A stretch of DNA of 64,000 bases from a virus: IMG/VR virus record IMGVR_UViG_3300032401_000001, positions 1 to 64,000 of that record; one strand, given 5' to 3'. The notes beneath the pieces are model-generated. The model saw only the letters and a program-made list of their open reading frames with translations. It had not been told where the DNA came from and searched no databases. This document shows, piece by piece, positions 18,795-27,152 of the stretch (the first letter of the stretch is position 1; each line of letters starts with the position of its first letter). The position numbers were made by a program, and so were the translations under genes.

Positions 18795-19801
18795 GAGACG
18801 CCGGCGGGGATGTCGGTGAGTGGGTCGAAGGAAGGCTTGAGGCTGCGTACGGCGGCCAGGTTGGCTTCGGTGGCCGCTTGCGCCGCCGCATAGGCCGCCT
18901 TGGCATCTTCGTAAGTCGTACGTGCCGAAGCGACGTTGGTGTCGGCAGTGGCTCTGGTAGTCTTGGCCGTATTGAGCTCAGCTTCACGTGCGTTGCAGAA
19001 GGGTGCGCAGTCCGGCGCGTTCGACAAAGCGGTGTTGGCTACGGCCTCCGCGTTGTCGTAGATCTCTTCGAGCGTCGTCGGACTGCCACCCTTGAGTGGT
19101 GTCCCGATACGATAGGCGTGAGCCGCGGTGTAGAACGTATTCATCGCGGTGACGAAAGCATCGACTTCTGCCTGTGCTACAAGACAGTCGTCGTAGATTC
19201 CCTGAGCTTGCGTGACGGCGGTCTGTGCCAACGCCGCTGCCGCTACGGCCGCGTCGTAGGCGGCTTTGGCCGTGTCGACGGTCAGCTTCGCGGTAACTTC
19301 CGTCTGCACCGCAGTGACGTACGACTGCACCAACGCTGTGTAGGCGTCCTGGGTGTAGCGTGGGTGATCGATTACGTCGATCGGTTTGACCGAACCATCG
19401 GCGAGGAACTGGTTGAGGTACGTCTGCCAGTCAGTCACCAGTTCGTCGAGACGCGTCTTGAGCACGTCTTGCGCGGCGACGGCAGTGGCCAGGTCGGTGT
19501 AGATGAACGTGGCCAGATTGATGCGGTAGTACGCGGTGTCGGGTTCAGGGATGAGCAGCAGTGCAGTGGGACGATCAACAGACAACCCGTCACCGATGGG
19601 CGGAACCGGACCCAGATCGGCTACCGTAGCGACTCGTGCGAACGTGTCGGTCTTGGGATCTTCGCGGTCCACCACCATCATCACGAACAGACTTTTGTCA
19701 GGCAGGTCGCCGGCGTCCGTGACTTCCGCCCGGATCTCGTACTGCAGCGTACCGCTGCTGGTGCGTGCCTGGCGGGTCTGCTGGGAGACGGTGAAGGACA
19801 T
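18791..19801 (-). CDS. Virion-type protein with coiled-coil, paralogue 3 of 3
   Basis: A 336-aa protein. Its first 70 residues share a pattern with the two upstream genes (start, then YEIRAEV, a loop, LFVMMVVD, a short gap, then VATVADLG). The rest is Ala/Thr/Asp-rich with long heptad-like stretches, suggesting a trimeric or dimeric coiled coil such as in tail or fibre parts. The ATG follows a CTTTAC/GTAAAG dyad (19812-19826) and GGGAG. Function is inferred from composition and from the virion-gene-like neighbours. Confidence 0.75.
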   Translation of the reverse strand: MSFTVSQQTRQARTSSGTLQYEIRAEVTDAGDLPDKSLFVMMVVDREDPKTDTFARVATVADLGPVPPIGDGLSVDRPTALLLIPEPDTAYYRINLATFIYTDLATAVAAQDVLKTRLDELVTDWQTYLNQFLADGSVKPIDVIDHPRYTQDAYTALVQSYVTAVQTEVTAKLTVDTAKAAYDAAVAAAALAQTAVTQAQGIYDDCLVAQAEVDAFVTAMNTFYTAAHAYRIGTPLKGGSPTTLEEIYDNAEAVANTALSNAPDCAPFCNAREAELNTAKTTRATADTNVASARTTYEDAKAAYAAAQAATEANLAAVRSLKPSFDPLTDIPAGVS

Positions 19802-19811
19802 GCTGTGCTCC

Positions 19812-19826
19812 CTTTACGACGTAAAG
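19812..19826. repeat. Dyad CTTTAC-GAC-GTAAAG before the 336-aa gene
   Basis: Perfect copy. On the minus strand it contains the stop codon of the 19814-20191 gene and is followed at once by GGGAG and ATG 19801. Confidence 0.7.
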
Positions 19827-20191
19827 ACGTAGGTAGTCGTCGACGGGAACGCATCGGCAACTTCAGCTGTTGCGGGCGCCAAGTATGCCAGTTGCTGACG
19901 GACCACGGCAGCGAAGTGCAGAGCTTCGTCGAGAGCGGTGAAGTCACGCGTCGCATCTGATCGACGGTAGAAGTCGAGTCCAGCATCGATGGCTGCGTTG
20001 CGGTCCTCGGGGAAGTTGGCGAGGTCGAGTGGCGAAGCGATGTGACTGTACTCGTCGGGGTCCACATCGTTGACGAAGAGTGCCAGCGTGAGATTCTCAG
20101 TGGCACTGATCTGATTGGCGACCCGGTATTTCGGTGTGCCCTGGTCGTCGATGATCGACTGTACCTGCGACAGCGTGATGCTGACGTTCAT
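19814..20191 (-). CDS. Virion-type protein, paralogue 2 of 3
   Basis: A 125-aa protein consisting of little more than the shared N-terminal domain: a short beta-like start, YRVANQIS, LALFVNDVDPDE, IASPLDLANFP. The last codons and the stop lie inside the dyad at 19812-19826. It overlaps the upstream gene by 4 bp. Function unknown, probably a virion component. Confidence 0.75.
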   Translation of the reverse strand: MNVSITLSQVQSIIDDQGTPKYRVANQISATENLTLALFVNDVDPDEYSHIASPLDLANFPEDRNAAIDAGLDFYRRSDATRDFTALDEALHFAAVVRQQLAYLAPATAEVADAFPSTTTYVFTS

Positions 20192-20892
20192 GGGTACGTG
20201 TACTCCGAGAAGCCCCCGAAGGGTGGTGGGGTGGTCGCCGCTGCCGTAGCTACTGAGTGGACCCCGGTATCGACAGCCTGAGCGTGTGCTTCAGCTTGCG
20301 CCGCGATGTCGAACAAAGACGTTAGATGCCGTCGGAGGAACTTGCCGGTGACGTCGTTGCGGGCGCGCGTGTAGCCCGTCGTACCACTGCCCTTGGTGAC
20401 GGTCTCGAGACTGTTCTTCAGCGTCCAGGCCAGACCGGCGCGAGCGTCGGGGAAGGCCTTCCATAGCGGCGTGGCGAAGTCGATGACGACGTAGGGCACG
20501 CTGCCGATGCCCGTCATGTTGAGGCTGAAACGGAAACCCGAGGGTGGTCCCGCCGTGCGCGCCAGGAAGAGGCTCTCCCACTCCGGTAAGGCACTGGTGA
20601 CGATGAGAATGTCCCCCGTCACCGGAGCTGGACTGAGACCCGAGAAGTCAACTGCGGGATCGGCGAAACGCGTCAGCGGGTTTTCGCCGTAGGGCGCCAC
20701 TTCACCGCCGTAGCGTGCCAGGTCGTCGAGCGTGGCGATGTTGTTGTAGAGCTCTTCCCAGGGGTCAAGCCCTTGTTCCATGACGAAGAGCGGGTACAGA
20801 GGATCCGGAGTGGCTGATGTGATCCGCGACACGACGCGGAACTTGTCGGTCAGGACTGTCTTCTCTTGCTTCAGCGTAACCGCGACCGACAT
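20188..20892 (-). CDS. Virion-type protein, paralogue 1 of 3
   Basis: A 234-aa protein starting at ATG 20892 with AGGAG upstream. The N-terminal 70 residues match the two following genes in pattern (FRVVSRITSAT, LFVMEQGLDPWE, IATLDDLARYG). The remainder is unique. The frame stays open upstream to 21051, but that part has no ribosome site and runs over the divergent RuvC-like gene. A degenerate dyad half-site (GCGTAAAG) lies at 20912-20919, before the start. Confidence 0.75.
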   Translation of the reverse strand: MSVAVTLKQEKTVLTDKFRVVSRITSATPDPLYPLFVMEQGLDPWEELYNNIATLDDLARYGGEVAPYGENPLTRFADPAVDFSGLSPAPVTGDILIVTSALPEWESLFLARTAGPPSGFRFSLNMTGIGSVPYVVIDFATPLWKAFPDARAGLAWTLKNSLETVTKGSGTTGYTRARNDVTGKFLRRHLTSLFDIAAQAEAHAQAVDTGVHSVATAAATTPPPFGGFSEYTYP

Positions 20893-20928
20893 CTTCAGCT
20901 CCTGTTGGATCGCGTAAAGAGAATGGCG

Positions 20929-20958
20929 TTGACGTCGACGTCTCTGTGACTCGATACT
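20929..20958 (+). promoter_or_regulatory. Possible sigma70-type promoter for the RuvC-RNR genes
   Basis: TTGACG (20929-20934) and GATACT (20953-20958) are 18 bp apart and precede the RuvC-like gene, in the gap between divergent genes. A GACGTCGACGTC palindrome (20931-20942) overlaps the -35 box and could be an operator. Found by eye; transcription start not known. Confidence 0.4.
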
Positions 20959-20964
20959 ACCCTG

Positions 20965-21558
20965 GTGTCTTGCGCAAGGGAAGCCTGGACCTACGTGGGG
21001 GTGGATCAGTCCTTGCGCAAGATCGGGGTCTGCGTGTTGCGCGGCAACCAACCGGTTCTGTTGAAGCGTCTCGCGCCACCAGCTGACCTACGTGGGCCGG
21101 AACGCCTCGCGGCGCTGCGTGACTTGCTGCAACACACGCTGGCGCCCTGGGGTGGTGAAGTTGAAACCGCCGCCATGGAAGCGCAGTCGCTGGGTTCGAT
21201 CGGCGACATCGATCAGCTGGGGCAGGTCAACGGCGTTGTTCAGGTGGTCCTCAAGGACCTCTTCCCGACGGCCACCGTTCACTGTGTACCACCGGCGGTG
21301 CTCAAGAAGTTCGTGAGCGGCCGCTCCGGTGCTGACAAAGGTGAGATGATGCGCGCCAGCGCGGAGCGCTGGGGCTTTGACTTCACCCAGTACGGTGATG
21401 ACGTGTGCGACGCACATGGGCTCGCCCGGCTGGCCCAGGAATGCACCGAACACGCCTCGACCAAGCGCCACGAAGTCGAGGCCGCCGCGACCGTTCTGCG
21501 CCGTCAAGAAGGTCGACCGCGACGGACCCGACTCCGCCTGTTCCCCCGCACCATCTGA
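20965..21558 (+). CDS. RuvC-like Holliday-junction resolvase
   Basis: RNase H-fold nuclease that would cut branched DNA before packaging. The acidic residues fit RuvC: D14 in VGVDQS, E72 in AAMEAQSLGS, and D146/D149 in DDVCDAHGLA, three residues apart as in RuvC. The length of 197 aa is normal for the family. The first start codon is GTG 20965 with a poor ribosome site; GTG 20995, just before the first beta strand, is a possible alternative. It precedes the reductase gene by 23 bp. Confidence 0.82.
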   Translation: MSCAREAWTYVGVDQSLRKIGVCVLRGNQPVLLKRLAPPADLRGPERLAALRDLLQHTLAPWGGEVETAAMEAQSLGSIGDIDQLGQVNGVVQVVLKDLFPTATVHCVPPAVLKKFVSGRSGADKGEMMRASAERWGFDFTQYGDDVCDAHGLARLAQECTEHASTKRHEVEAAATVLRRQEGRPRRTRLRLFPRTI

Positions 21559-21581
21559 CCGCCTGGAAGGAGAAGGACTTC

Positions 21582-24311
21582 ATGGAGAACACCGTTCCCT
21601 ACGGCTTGTCCGTCGTCGAGAAGCGTCTGCCACTACCGAGCGAACAAGAGCCAGAGGGGGTCAGTATCCAGCGCGGGTTGACTTACAGCGCGTCCTTCTG
21701 CCCCGAGCAACAAGATCCGTTCGACATGGTGGAGTGGCGCACGGTGGACGTGGTCCTGACCGGGAAAGATGGCGCAGTGGTCTTCGAGCAGCTCGGCGTC
21801 GAAGCACCGATGGGCTGGTCAGACCGCGCAGTACTCATCGCAGCGCAGAAGTACTTTCGTGGCCGGCTGGGAACACCAGAACGTGAAGTCAGCGTACGTC
21901 AGCTGATCCGCCGCGTGGTCGATACCATCCGGGACTGGGCGGTCCAGCAGGCGTACTTCACCACCAGCGAAGATGTACAACGGTTCCGCAACGACCTGAC
22001 CTACCTGCTGCTGACACAGCGCGGGGCTTTCAATTCGCCGGTGTGGTTCAATCTCGGTGTCGAAGATCGTGAACCTCAGATCGCGGCCTGTTTCATCCAG
22101 GGCGTGACAGACGATCTGAGCTCCATCGCCCAGCTGCAAGCCAACGAGACGGGCATCTTCAAGCTGGGTTCGGGAGCTGGCGTCAATCTCTCGAGCCTGC
22201 GCTCTTCAAAGGAACCTCTCAGTGGTGGTGGTCGCGCCTCGGGACCCGTCTCCTTCATGCGGGGACTCGACGCCTGGGGTGGCGTCATCAAGAGCGGCGG
22301 GACTACCCGGCGCGCCGCGGCCATGCGCATCCTCGACGCGGATCACCCCGACATCCTCGAATTCATCGACAGCAAGCTGCTCGAGGAGCGGAAAGCCCAG
22401 GTGTTGATGGCGGCGGGATACCCCGTCGATCTCAACGATCCCAACGGGGCCTACGCTTCGGTCGCTTTCCAGAATGCGAATCACACGGTGCGCGTCGACG
22501 ACGAGTTCATGTCGCTCGTCGAAGAGGCGCTGAATGATCCTGACGGGGAGTACCTGTGGGATCTCATCTCGCGTACCACTGGTGAAGTGGTTGAACGGGT
22601 ACCGGTGCTGAAGATCTTCAGGCGCCTGAGCGAAGCCGCGCATGCCTGCGGTGACCCCGGCATACAGTTCGACACCACGATCAACGCGTGGCACACCTGT
22701 CCCAGCGACGCCCGCATCGGCGCTTCGAATCCGTGCGGCGAGTTCATGTTCATCGATGACTCCGCGTGCAACCTCGCTTCGCTGAACCTGATGAAGTTCC
22801 GCAAAGAAGATGACACCTTCGATCACGTCGCCTTCGGTCACGCGGTTCAAGCCTTCATCATCGCGCAGGACATCATGGTGGAGCCGGCGTTCTACCCGAC
22901 GGCCAAGATCACCGAGAACAGTCACCGTTATCGGCCGCTCGGGTTGGGCTATGCCAACCTCGGCGCTTACCTCATGTCGATCGGGGTACCTTACGATAGC
23001 GACACTGGACGGCGCGTCGCCGCAGAGGTCACCTCGTTGATGACGGCGACGGCGTACGTCACCTCCGCGCAGCTGGCGGCGGTCCACGGATCCTACGAAG
23101 CGTTCGCACGCAATCGAGCGTCACACCTCGAAGTCATCGATCGTCACCTACGGGCCGCACAGGAACACGGCTTCGAATCCACCATGCACTGGTCGCAAGC
23201 CGCGAGCTGGGGCGACGAGTACGGCTTCCGCAACGCCCAGGTGACGCTGTTGGCGCCCACCGGTACCATCGGTTTCCTCATGGATTGCCAAACCACCGGC
23301 GTCGAACCGGAGGCCTGCCTCTACAAGGAGAAGAAGCTCGTCGGTGGTGGCATCATCGTCCTGGAGAACGATGACGTCGGCCAGGCCCTCACGGCCCTGC
23401 ACTACTCCGCGGCGGTTCAAGCCAAGGTTTTGACCTGGCTGAACGAGCACAAGAACCTGGATCACTGCTCGCACCTAGCCTCCAAGCACCTGCCGGTGTT
23501 CGACTGTGCCATGGCTGCGACCCCAAGTGGCCGGACACTGAACCTCGACGCCCACCTGCGCATGACCGCCGCGGTACAGCCTTTCCTCTCCGGATCGATC
23601 TCGAAGACCATGAACATCCCCGCCGCGACCACGGTGGAACAAGTCGGTCAGGCGTTCCTCGAGGCCTGGAAGCTGGGACTCAAGGCCGTAACCGTCTACC
23701 GAGACGGGTCCAAGCTGGAGCAGCCGTTGACCACGGGCGCCGCCAATTCCGCGACGGTGCTGCAGTCGACGACCCGGATGCGCAAGCTCAAGGAGCATCA
23801 GAAGAACGCCCACCGCATCCGCTTCGAGTTCGGTGGCATCAAGGGCTACGTGATGGTGACGCCGTTCGAAGACACCGGCATGCCGGGTGAGATCTTCATC
23901 GAACTGGCCAAAGAAGGTTCAACCGTCAGCGGTCTGGTTAAGGGCTGGGCCATCGCCTTCTCCCAATGTCTCCAGGCCGATGTGCCGCTCGAGAAGCTGA
24001 TCGATAGCTTCGCCTACACCAAGTTCGCGCCGTCGGGCTTCTGCAGTGACCCGGAGATCGGCTACGCGCACAGCATCTACGATGCAGTGGTGCGCAAGCT
24101 CGCGGCGATCTTCCTGAAACATCCGGTGACCAACGGTCACGGCACGCCGAAGGAAGAATTATCCGATGCGCCGAACCATGAACTGCGTCCCGCCACGAAG
24201 GGCGGCATCGGCGCCAATCCGCCCTGCCCGGTCTGTGGTGCCATCACGGTGCACAGCGGCGCCAACTGCCACAAGTGCCCCACCTGCGGCTACGCCGCGG
24301 GCTGCGGCTGA
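21582..24311 (+). CDS. nrdJ: Adenosylcobalamin-dependent (class II) ribonucleotide reductase
   Basis: Makes deoxynucleotides for phage DNA using a B12 cofactor, so no small subunit or oxygen is needed; none is seen next to it. The active site shows C170 in ACFIQG, N383-P-C385-G-E387, and the SGS/GAGVNLSSLR region. The C-terminus carries CPVCG and CHKCPTCG, a zinc ribbon with redox-active cysteines typical of long class II enzymes. Total 909 aa. AAGGAG about ten bases before ATG 21582 fixes the start; the longer open frame reaches back into the RuvC-like gene and is rejected. Confidence 0.95.
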   Translation: MENTVPYGLSVVEKRLPLPSEQEPEGVSIQRGLTYSASFCPEQQDPFDMVEWRTVDVVLTGKDGAVVFEQLGVEAPMGWSDRAVLIAAQKYFRGRLGTPEREVSVRQLIRRVVDTIRDWAVQQAYFTTSEDVQRFRNDLTYLLLTQRGAFNSPVWFNLGVEDREPQIAACFIQGVTDDLSSIAQLQANETGIFKLGSGAGVNLSSLRSSKEPLSGGGRASGPVSFMRGLDAWGGVIKSGGTTRRAAAMRILDADHPDILEFIDSKLLEERKAQVLMAAGYPVDLNDPNGAYASVAFQNANHTVRVDDEFMSLVEEALNDPDGEYLWDLISRTTGEVVERVPVLKIFRRLSEAAHACGDPGIQFDTTINAWHTCPSDARIGASNPCGEFMFIDDSACNLASLNLMKFRKEDDTFDHVAFGHAVQAFIIAQDIMVEPAFYPTAKITENSHRYRPLGLGYANLGAYLMSIGVPYDSDTGRRVAAEVTSLMTATAYVTSAQLAAVHGSYEAFARNRASHLEVIDRHLRAAQEHGFESTMHWSQAASWGDEYGFRNAQVTLLAPTGTIGFLMDCQTTGVEPEACLYKEKKLVGGGIIVLENDDVGQALTALHYSAAVQAKVLTWLNEHKNLDHCSHLASKHLPVFDCAMAATPSGRTLNLDAHLRMTAAVQPFLSGSISKTMNIPAATTVEQVGQAFLEAWKLGLKAVTVYRDGSKLEQPLTTGAANSATVLQSTTRMRKLKEHQKNAHRIRFEFGGIKGYVMVTPFEDTGMPGEIFIELAKEGSTVSGLVKGWAIAFSQCLQADVPLEKLIDSFAYTKFAPSGFCSDPEIGYAHSIYDAVVRKLAAIFLKHPVTNGHGTPKEELSDAPNHELRPATKGGIGANPPCPVCGAITVHSGANCHKCPTCGYAAGCG

Positions 24312-24318
24312 GGAAACC

Positions 24319-24546
24319 ATGGCCAAGGACTACAACTACGCCGATTGCAGCAACTGTCGCAAATCCATCCCGATGGGCCAAGCATCACAGACGCTCATCA
24401 CGCGTCGCGGTGAAGATATCGTCGCGGCCATCTGCGTCGAGTGCCAGCAATCCGCCAAGAAGATTCAGATCACCTTTCGCCGCATCGGGGAATACGCCAA
24501 CGGTCCTCATTGGGAGTACTACCAGATGTTCCCGGTTGAGACCTAG
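24319..24546 (+). CDS. Small zinc-ribbon protein
   Basis: A 75-aa protein with CSNC and CVEC pairs about 30 residues apart, a zinc-ribbon pattern. AGGAAACC precedes ATG 24319, seven bases after the reductase stop, so it is probably translated with the reductase. The role is unknown. It is the last gene before the terminator at 24579-24615. Confidence 0.8.
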   Translation: MAKDYNYADCSNCRKSIPMGQASQTLITRRGEDIVAAICVECQQSAKKIQITFRRIGEYANGPHWEYYQMFPVET

Positions 24547-24578
24547 GTGACGATGAGATAAGCTCGTCAACTAGGATA

Positions 24579-24615
24579 GGGGCGTTGGCGAGACTGATCG
24601 TCGCGCCCCTTTTTT
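24579..24615 (+). terminator. Rho-independent terminator after the RNR operon
   Basis: GGGGCG (24579-24584) pairs with CGCCCC (24604-24609), with a further short CGA/TCG pairing inside the loop, followed by a run of six T. It closes the RuvC-RNR operon and separates it from the lysis-like genes. The CTTTAC/GTAAAG dyad follows directly at 24616. Confidence 0.8.
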
Positions 24616-24630
24616 CTTTACCTCGTAAAG
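24616..24630. repeat. Dyad CTTTAC-CTC-GTAAAG before the lipoprotein gene
   Basis: Perfect copy directly after the terminator's T-run and directly before GGAGG and ATG 24642. As it follows the terminator it could mark the start of the next transcript. Confidence 0.72.
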
Positions 24631-24641
24631 GGAGGTTGACC

Positions 24642-25088
24642 ATGCGTCCGATTCGCAAGCTCGCCCTGCTGCTCATCGTTCCGATCTTCTGCCTCACCAT
24701 CTCCTCCTGCTGCGTCTTCCGTGGCGACTGCAAGAGCAAGCCGGGCCAGATCGCCACCCTGGTGGTGGACTGCGCCATCGAGGCTGTCAAGACCCAAGCC
24801 GTCGAGCTGCTGCCGGCCGTCATCGCCATCATCACCAGCGGCGGCACCAACTGGATGGTGCTGCTCGACACGCTCAAGGGAATGGGCATCGATGCCCTGG
24901 CGTGCGCTCTGCAGCAGACCGGCCAAGAAGTCCAGAATCTGAGCGCCAAGCCCGGCGCCGTCGACACCCACTACCTCATCAAGATGAAGACTACGCCGAC
25001 TGATGCCCAAGCCCGCATCAACAAGTACCTCAGCGAGGTCAAGAGCGTCGACGGCAAGAAGCTCTACCGCATCGAGTTCAAGAAGTAG
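24642..25088 (+). CDS. Lipoprotein
   Basis: A 148-aa protein with a signal peptide: MRPIRK, a hydrophobic stretch, and the lipobox I20-S-S-C23, so the mature protein would be lipid-anchored at Cys23. Further Cys residues (24, 30) follow. GGAGG precedes ATG 24642, directly after the dyad. It is the first gene of a group with a protease and an amidase, which suggests an envelope or lysis role; an outer spanin is possible but it is long for that and has no recognisable partner. Confidence 0.75.
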   Translation: MRPIRKLALLLIVPIFCLTISSCCVFRGDCKSKPGQIATLVVDCAIEAVKTQAVELLPAVIAIITSGGTNWMVLLDTLKGMGIDALACALQQTGQEVQNLSAKPGAVDTHYLIKMKTTPTDAQARINKYLSEVKSVDGKKLYRIEFKK

Positions 25089-25097
25089 AGGACGGCC

Positions 25098-25856
25098 ATG
25101 ACGCACAACCTCACGGGCTGGAAGAAGGACCGGAGAGACCTCCGCGACCAGGAGTTCAAGCCGGGCTTCATGGCTCGGTTCGGCATGCCACGAGAGGCTG
25201 ACCTCTCGAAGAGCAAGCTGCCCCGCATCGAGGACCAGGGCAACCTGGGCTCATGCACCTGTAACGCCGGCACCTCGGCGGTGGAGTACGTGGCCATCAA
25301 GCTGGGCAAGCCCGTCACCGAACTCAGCCGCCTCTTCCTCTACTACGCCGTCCGCCACTGGACCGAGAAGGTGAGTGGAGATGTCGGCGCCCAGAACCGC
25401 GACGTGGTGAAGACCCTGGCCAAGTTCGGGGTCTGCCACGAGGCGACCTGGCCGTACAAGGTCGAGGACTTCGAGAAGCCGCCACAGCCCAAGCAGATCA
25501 CAGAAGCCAAGCAACACGTCATCACGCAGTACTGGCGCTGCCCCAGCCTGTACTCGATCAAGGTCTGCCTGGCGCAGGGCTTCCCGCTGCTCGGGGGCTT
25601 CACCTGCCCCGAGAGCCTCGAGAGCGAGGAGACGAGCCGGACCGGCATCGTCAAGTACCCTGCGCCCGGTGAGGGCTACGTCGGTGGTCACGCCGTCCTC
25701 TTCGTCGGCTACAGCGACACCACCAAGCTCCTCAAGTTCGAGAACAGCTGGGGCCAGGCGTGGGGCGACAAGGGCTTCGGCTACCTCCCGTACAAGTACG
25801 TCGAGACCTGGCTGGCCGACGACTTCTGGACGGTTCGTATGGCGACAGGCGTGTGA
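25098..25856 (+). CDS. Papain-like (C1 family) cysteine protease
   Basis: A 252-aa peptidase. Q47 and C53 sit in DQGNLGSCTC, six residues apart as the oxyanion Gln and catalytic Cys are in papain; H198 is in GGHAVLFVGY and N216 in FENSWGQAWGDKGFG. All four active-site residues are present. There is no signal peptide or long inhibitory propeptide; the N-terminal GWKKDRRDLRD resembles the start of bacterial C1 proteases. It lies between a lipoprotein and an amidase. It may cut host or virion proteins; its target is unknown. Confidence 0.88.
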   Translation: MTHNLTGWKKDRRDLRDQEFKPGFMARFGMPREADLSKSKLPRIEDQGNLGSCTCNAGTSAVEYVAIKLGKPVTELSRLFLYYAVRHWTEKVSGDVGAQNRDVVKTLAKFGVCHEATWPYKVEDFEKPPQPKQITEAKQHVITQYWRCPSLYSIKVCLAQGFPLLGGFTCPESLESEETSRTGIVKYPAPGEGYVGGHAVLFVGYSDTTKLLKFENSWGQAWGDKGFGYLPYKYVETWLADDFWTVRMATGV

Positions 25857-25857
25857 C

Positions 25858-26868
25858 ATGAGCTGGCTCGATACGTCATACCTCACCGACTCCCACAAGC
25901 GGGCTGAGCTGCTGAACGACGCCGATCTTTCGCAGGAGCAGCTCAACACCGCCACCACCCAGAATCTCTACTGGTGGCAGAGCCTCGCAGATGACTGGGT
26001 CGGCGACCAAGTCTCGAAGTTCTCAGTCGAGTCGGCGCAGTTCGCCGAGGACATCCGGCAGTGGCAGCTCTCCAACACCGGGTTCGAGCCAGACGGCATC
26101 TGCGGTCCAAAGACCAACCAAGCCATCAAGGCTGACGTTTTCGAGGCGCCGCCCGGCAAGGACTACTTCCTCATCAATGGCATCAAGGTCGACAGCGAAG
26201 GGCTCCGAGTGGTGACCCCGGATGAGCCCGGCGCCCTCGTCTTCGACCAGGGCTTCTACGACGCCCCCCTGCTCGATCCCGACCTGTTCGTGGTGCACTG
26301 GGACGGCTGCATGGATTCGCACCAGTGCTTCGACGTCCTGCGCTCACGGAAGCTCTCGGTCCTCTTCATGGAGGACTGCGACGCCACCATCTGGCAGGGG
26401 GTCGACCCTGGCCACGCCACCTGCTGGCACGCCGGTCGCGTCAACCGGCGCGCTTGGGGGGTCGAGATCGCCAACCCAGTCCTACCCGAGCGCAACAAGC
26501 GCTGCCAGCCGCCGCGGCCGCTCACTAAGATGTTCGTGCGCGGTGACACGCACGAGGTCCTAGACTTCTATCCGGTTCAGCTCCAGGGTCTGGTTAAACT
26601 GCTGGACTGGGTCTGCGACTACACCAAGTTGCCGAGGCGGCTCCCCGCCTACAAGGGCAAGCTCGGGGACTTCGGCCCACCCGAGATCTGGAAGAGCGTG
26701 GCCAACAGCTACTTCCCCCCGACCGGCGACAAGTGGAACGTGGGCGGCTTCAAGGGCATCTGCGGTCACTACCACCAGGACAACAATAAGTGCGACCCGG
26801 GGATGTACCAGGTCTGGCAGTACGTCCTCGAGAACCTGCCTGGCTGCCAGGTTGTCGAGGTGGCATGA
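25858..26868 (+). CDS. Endolysin: peptidoglycan-binding domain plus N-acetylmuramoyl-L-alanine amidase
   Basis: A cell-wall hydrolase of 336 aa. Residues about 60-92 form a PG_binding_1-like repeat (QWQLSNTGFEPDGICGPKT). The Amidase_2 domain has H147 (VVHWDG), a WGVEIANP strand, and H304/H306 with C312-D313 near the end, giving likely zinc ligands. It starts one base after the protease stop. No signal peptide, so release would need a holin, which I did not identify in this group. Confidence 0.87.
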   Translation: MSWLDTSYLTDSHKRAELLNDADLSQEQLNTATTQNLYWWQSLADDWVGDQVSKFSVESAQFAEDIRQWQLSNTGFEPDGICGPKTNQAIKADVFEAPPGKDYFLINGIKVDSEGLRVVTPDEPGALVFDQGFYDAPLLDPDLFVVHWDGCMDSHQCFDVLRSRKLSVLFMEDCDATIWQGVDPGHATCWHAGRVNRRAWGVEIANPVLPERNKRCQPPRPLTKMFVRGDTHEVLDFYPVQLQGLVKLLDWVCDYTKLPRRLPAYKGKLGDFGPPEIWKSVANSYFPPTGDKWNVGGFKGICGHYHQDNNKCDPGMYQVWQYVLENLPGCQVVEVA

Positions 26869-27152
26869 AAGTCACCGCTGCACGGCGTCTCGGATTGACT
26901 CCCGCCTTCCTGCGCATCGCGCACTACTACCTCTGCCTGGGTTACGGCACCTACCGCCCGCTGAACCATCCCCACTACGATCGGGTCGTTGTACGTCCGC
27001 TCTACGAATTCATGGAGAACCCGGCGATCCCCGGCGAGTATGCCGGGGGTACAATCGTTGAGTTCTTCTTCGGCGTACGCCGAGTGAAGTTCGTGGAGTT
27101 CCGCTGTCAGGTAGTGGGCGGCGGGGGCGAGAGCGTGGCGCAGCCTGTCTAA
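26865..27152 (+). CDS. Hypothetical protein after the endolysin
   Basis: A 95-aa protein whose ATG overlaps the endolysin stop (ATGA). Basic and aromatic, without a convincing membrane segment, so I do not call it a holin. The stop codon interleaves with the opposite-strand stop at 27149-27152. Confidence 0.7.
   Translation: MKVTAARRLGLTPAFLRIAHYYLCLGYGTYRPLNHPHYDRVVVRPLYEFMENPAIPGEYAGGTIVEFFFGVRRVKFVEFRCQVVGGGGESVAQPV

Noticed and set aside
21405-21581. Upstream extension of the reductase ORF
   Set aside because: Lies inside the RuvC-like gene; ATG 21582 has a strong ribosome site and gives the normal N-terminus.
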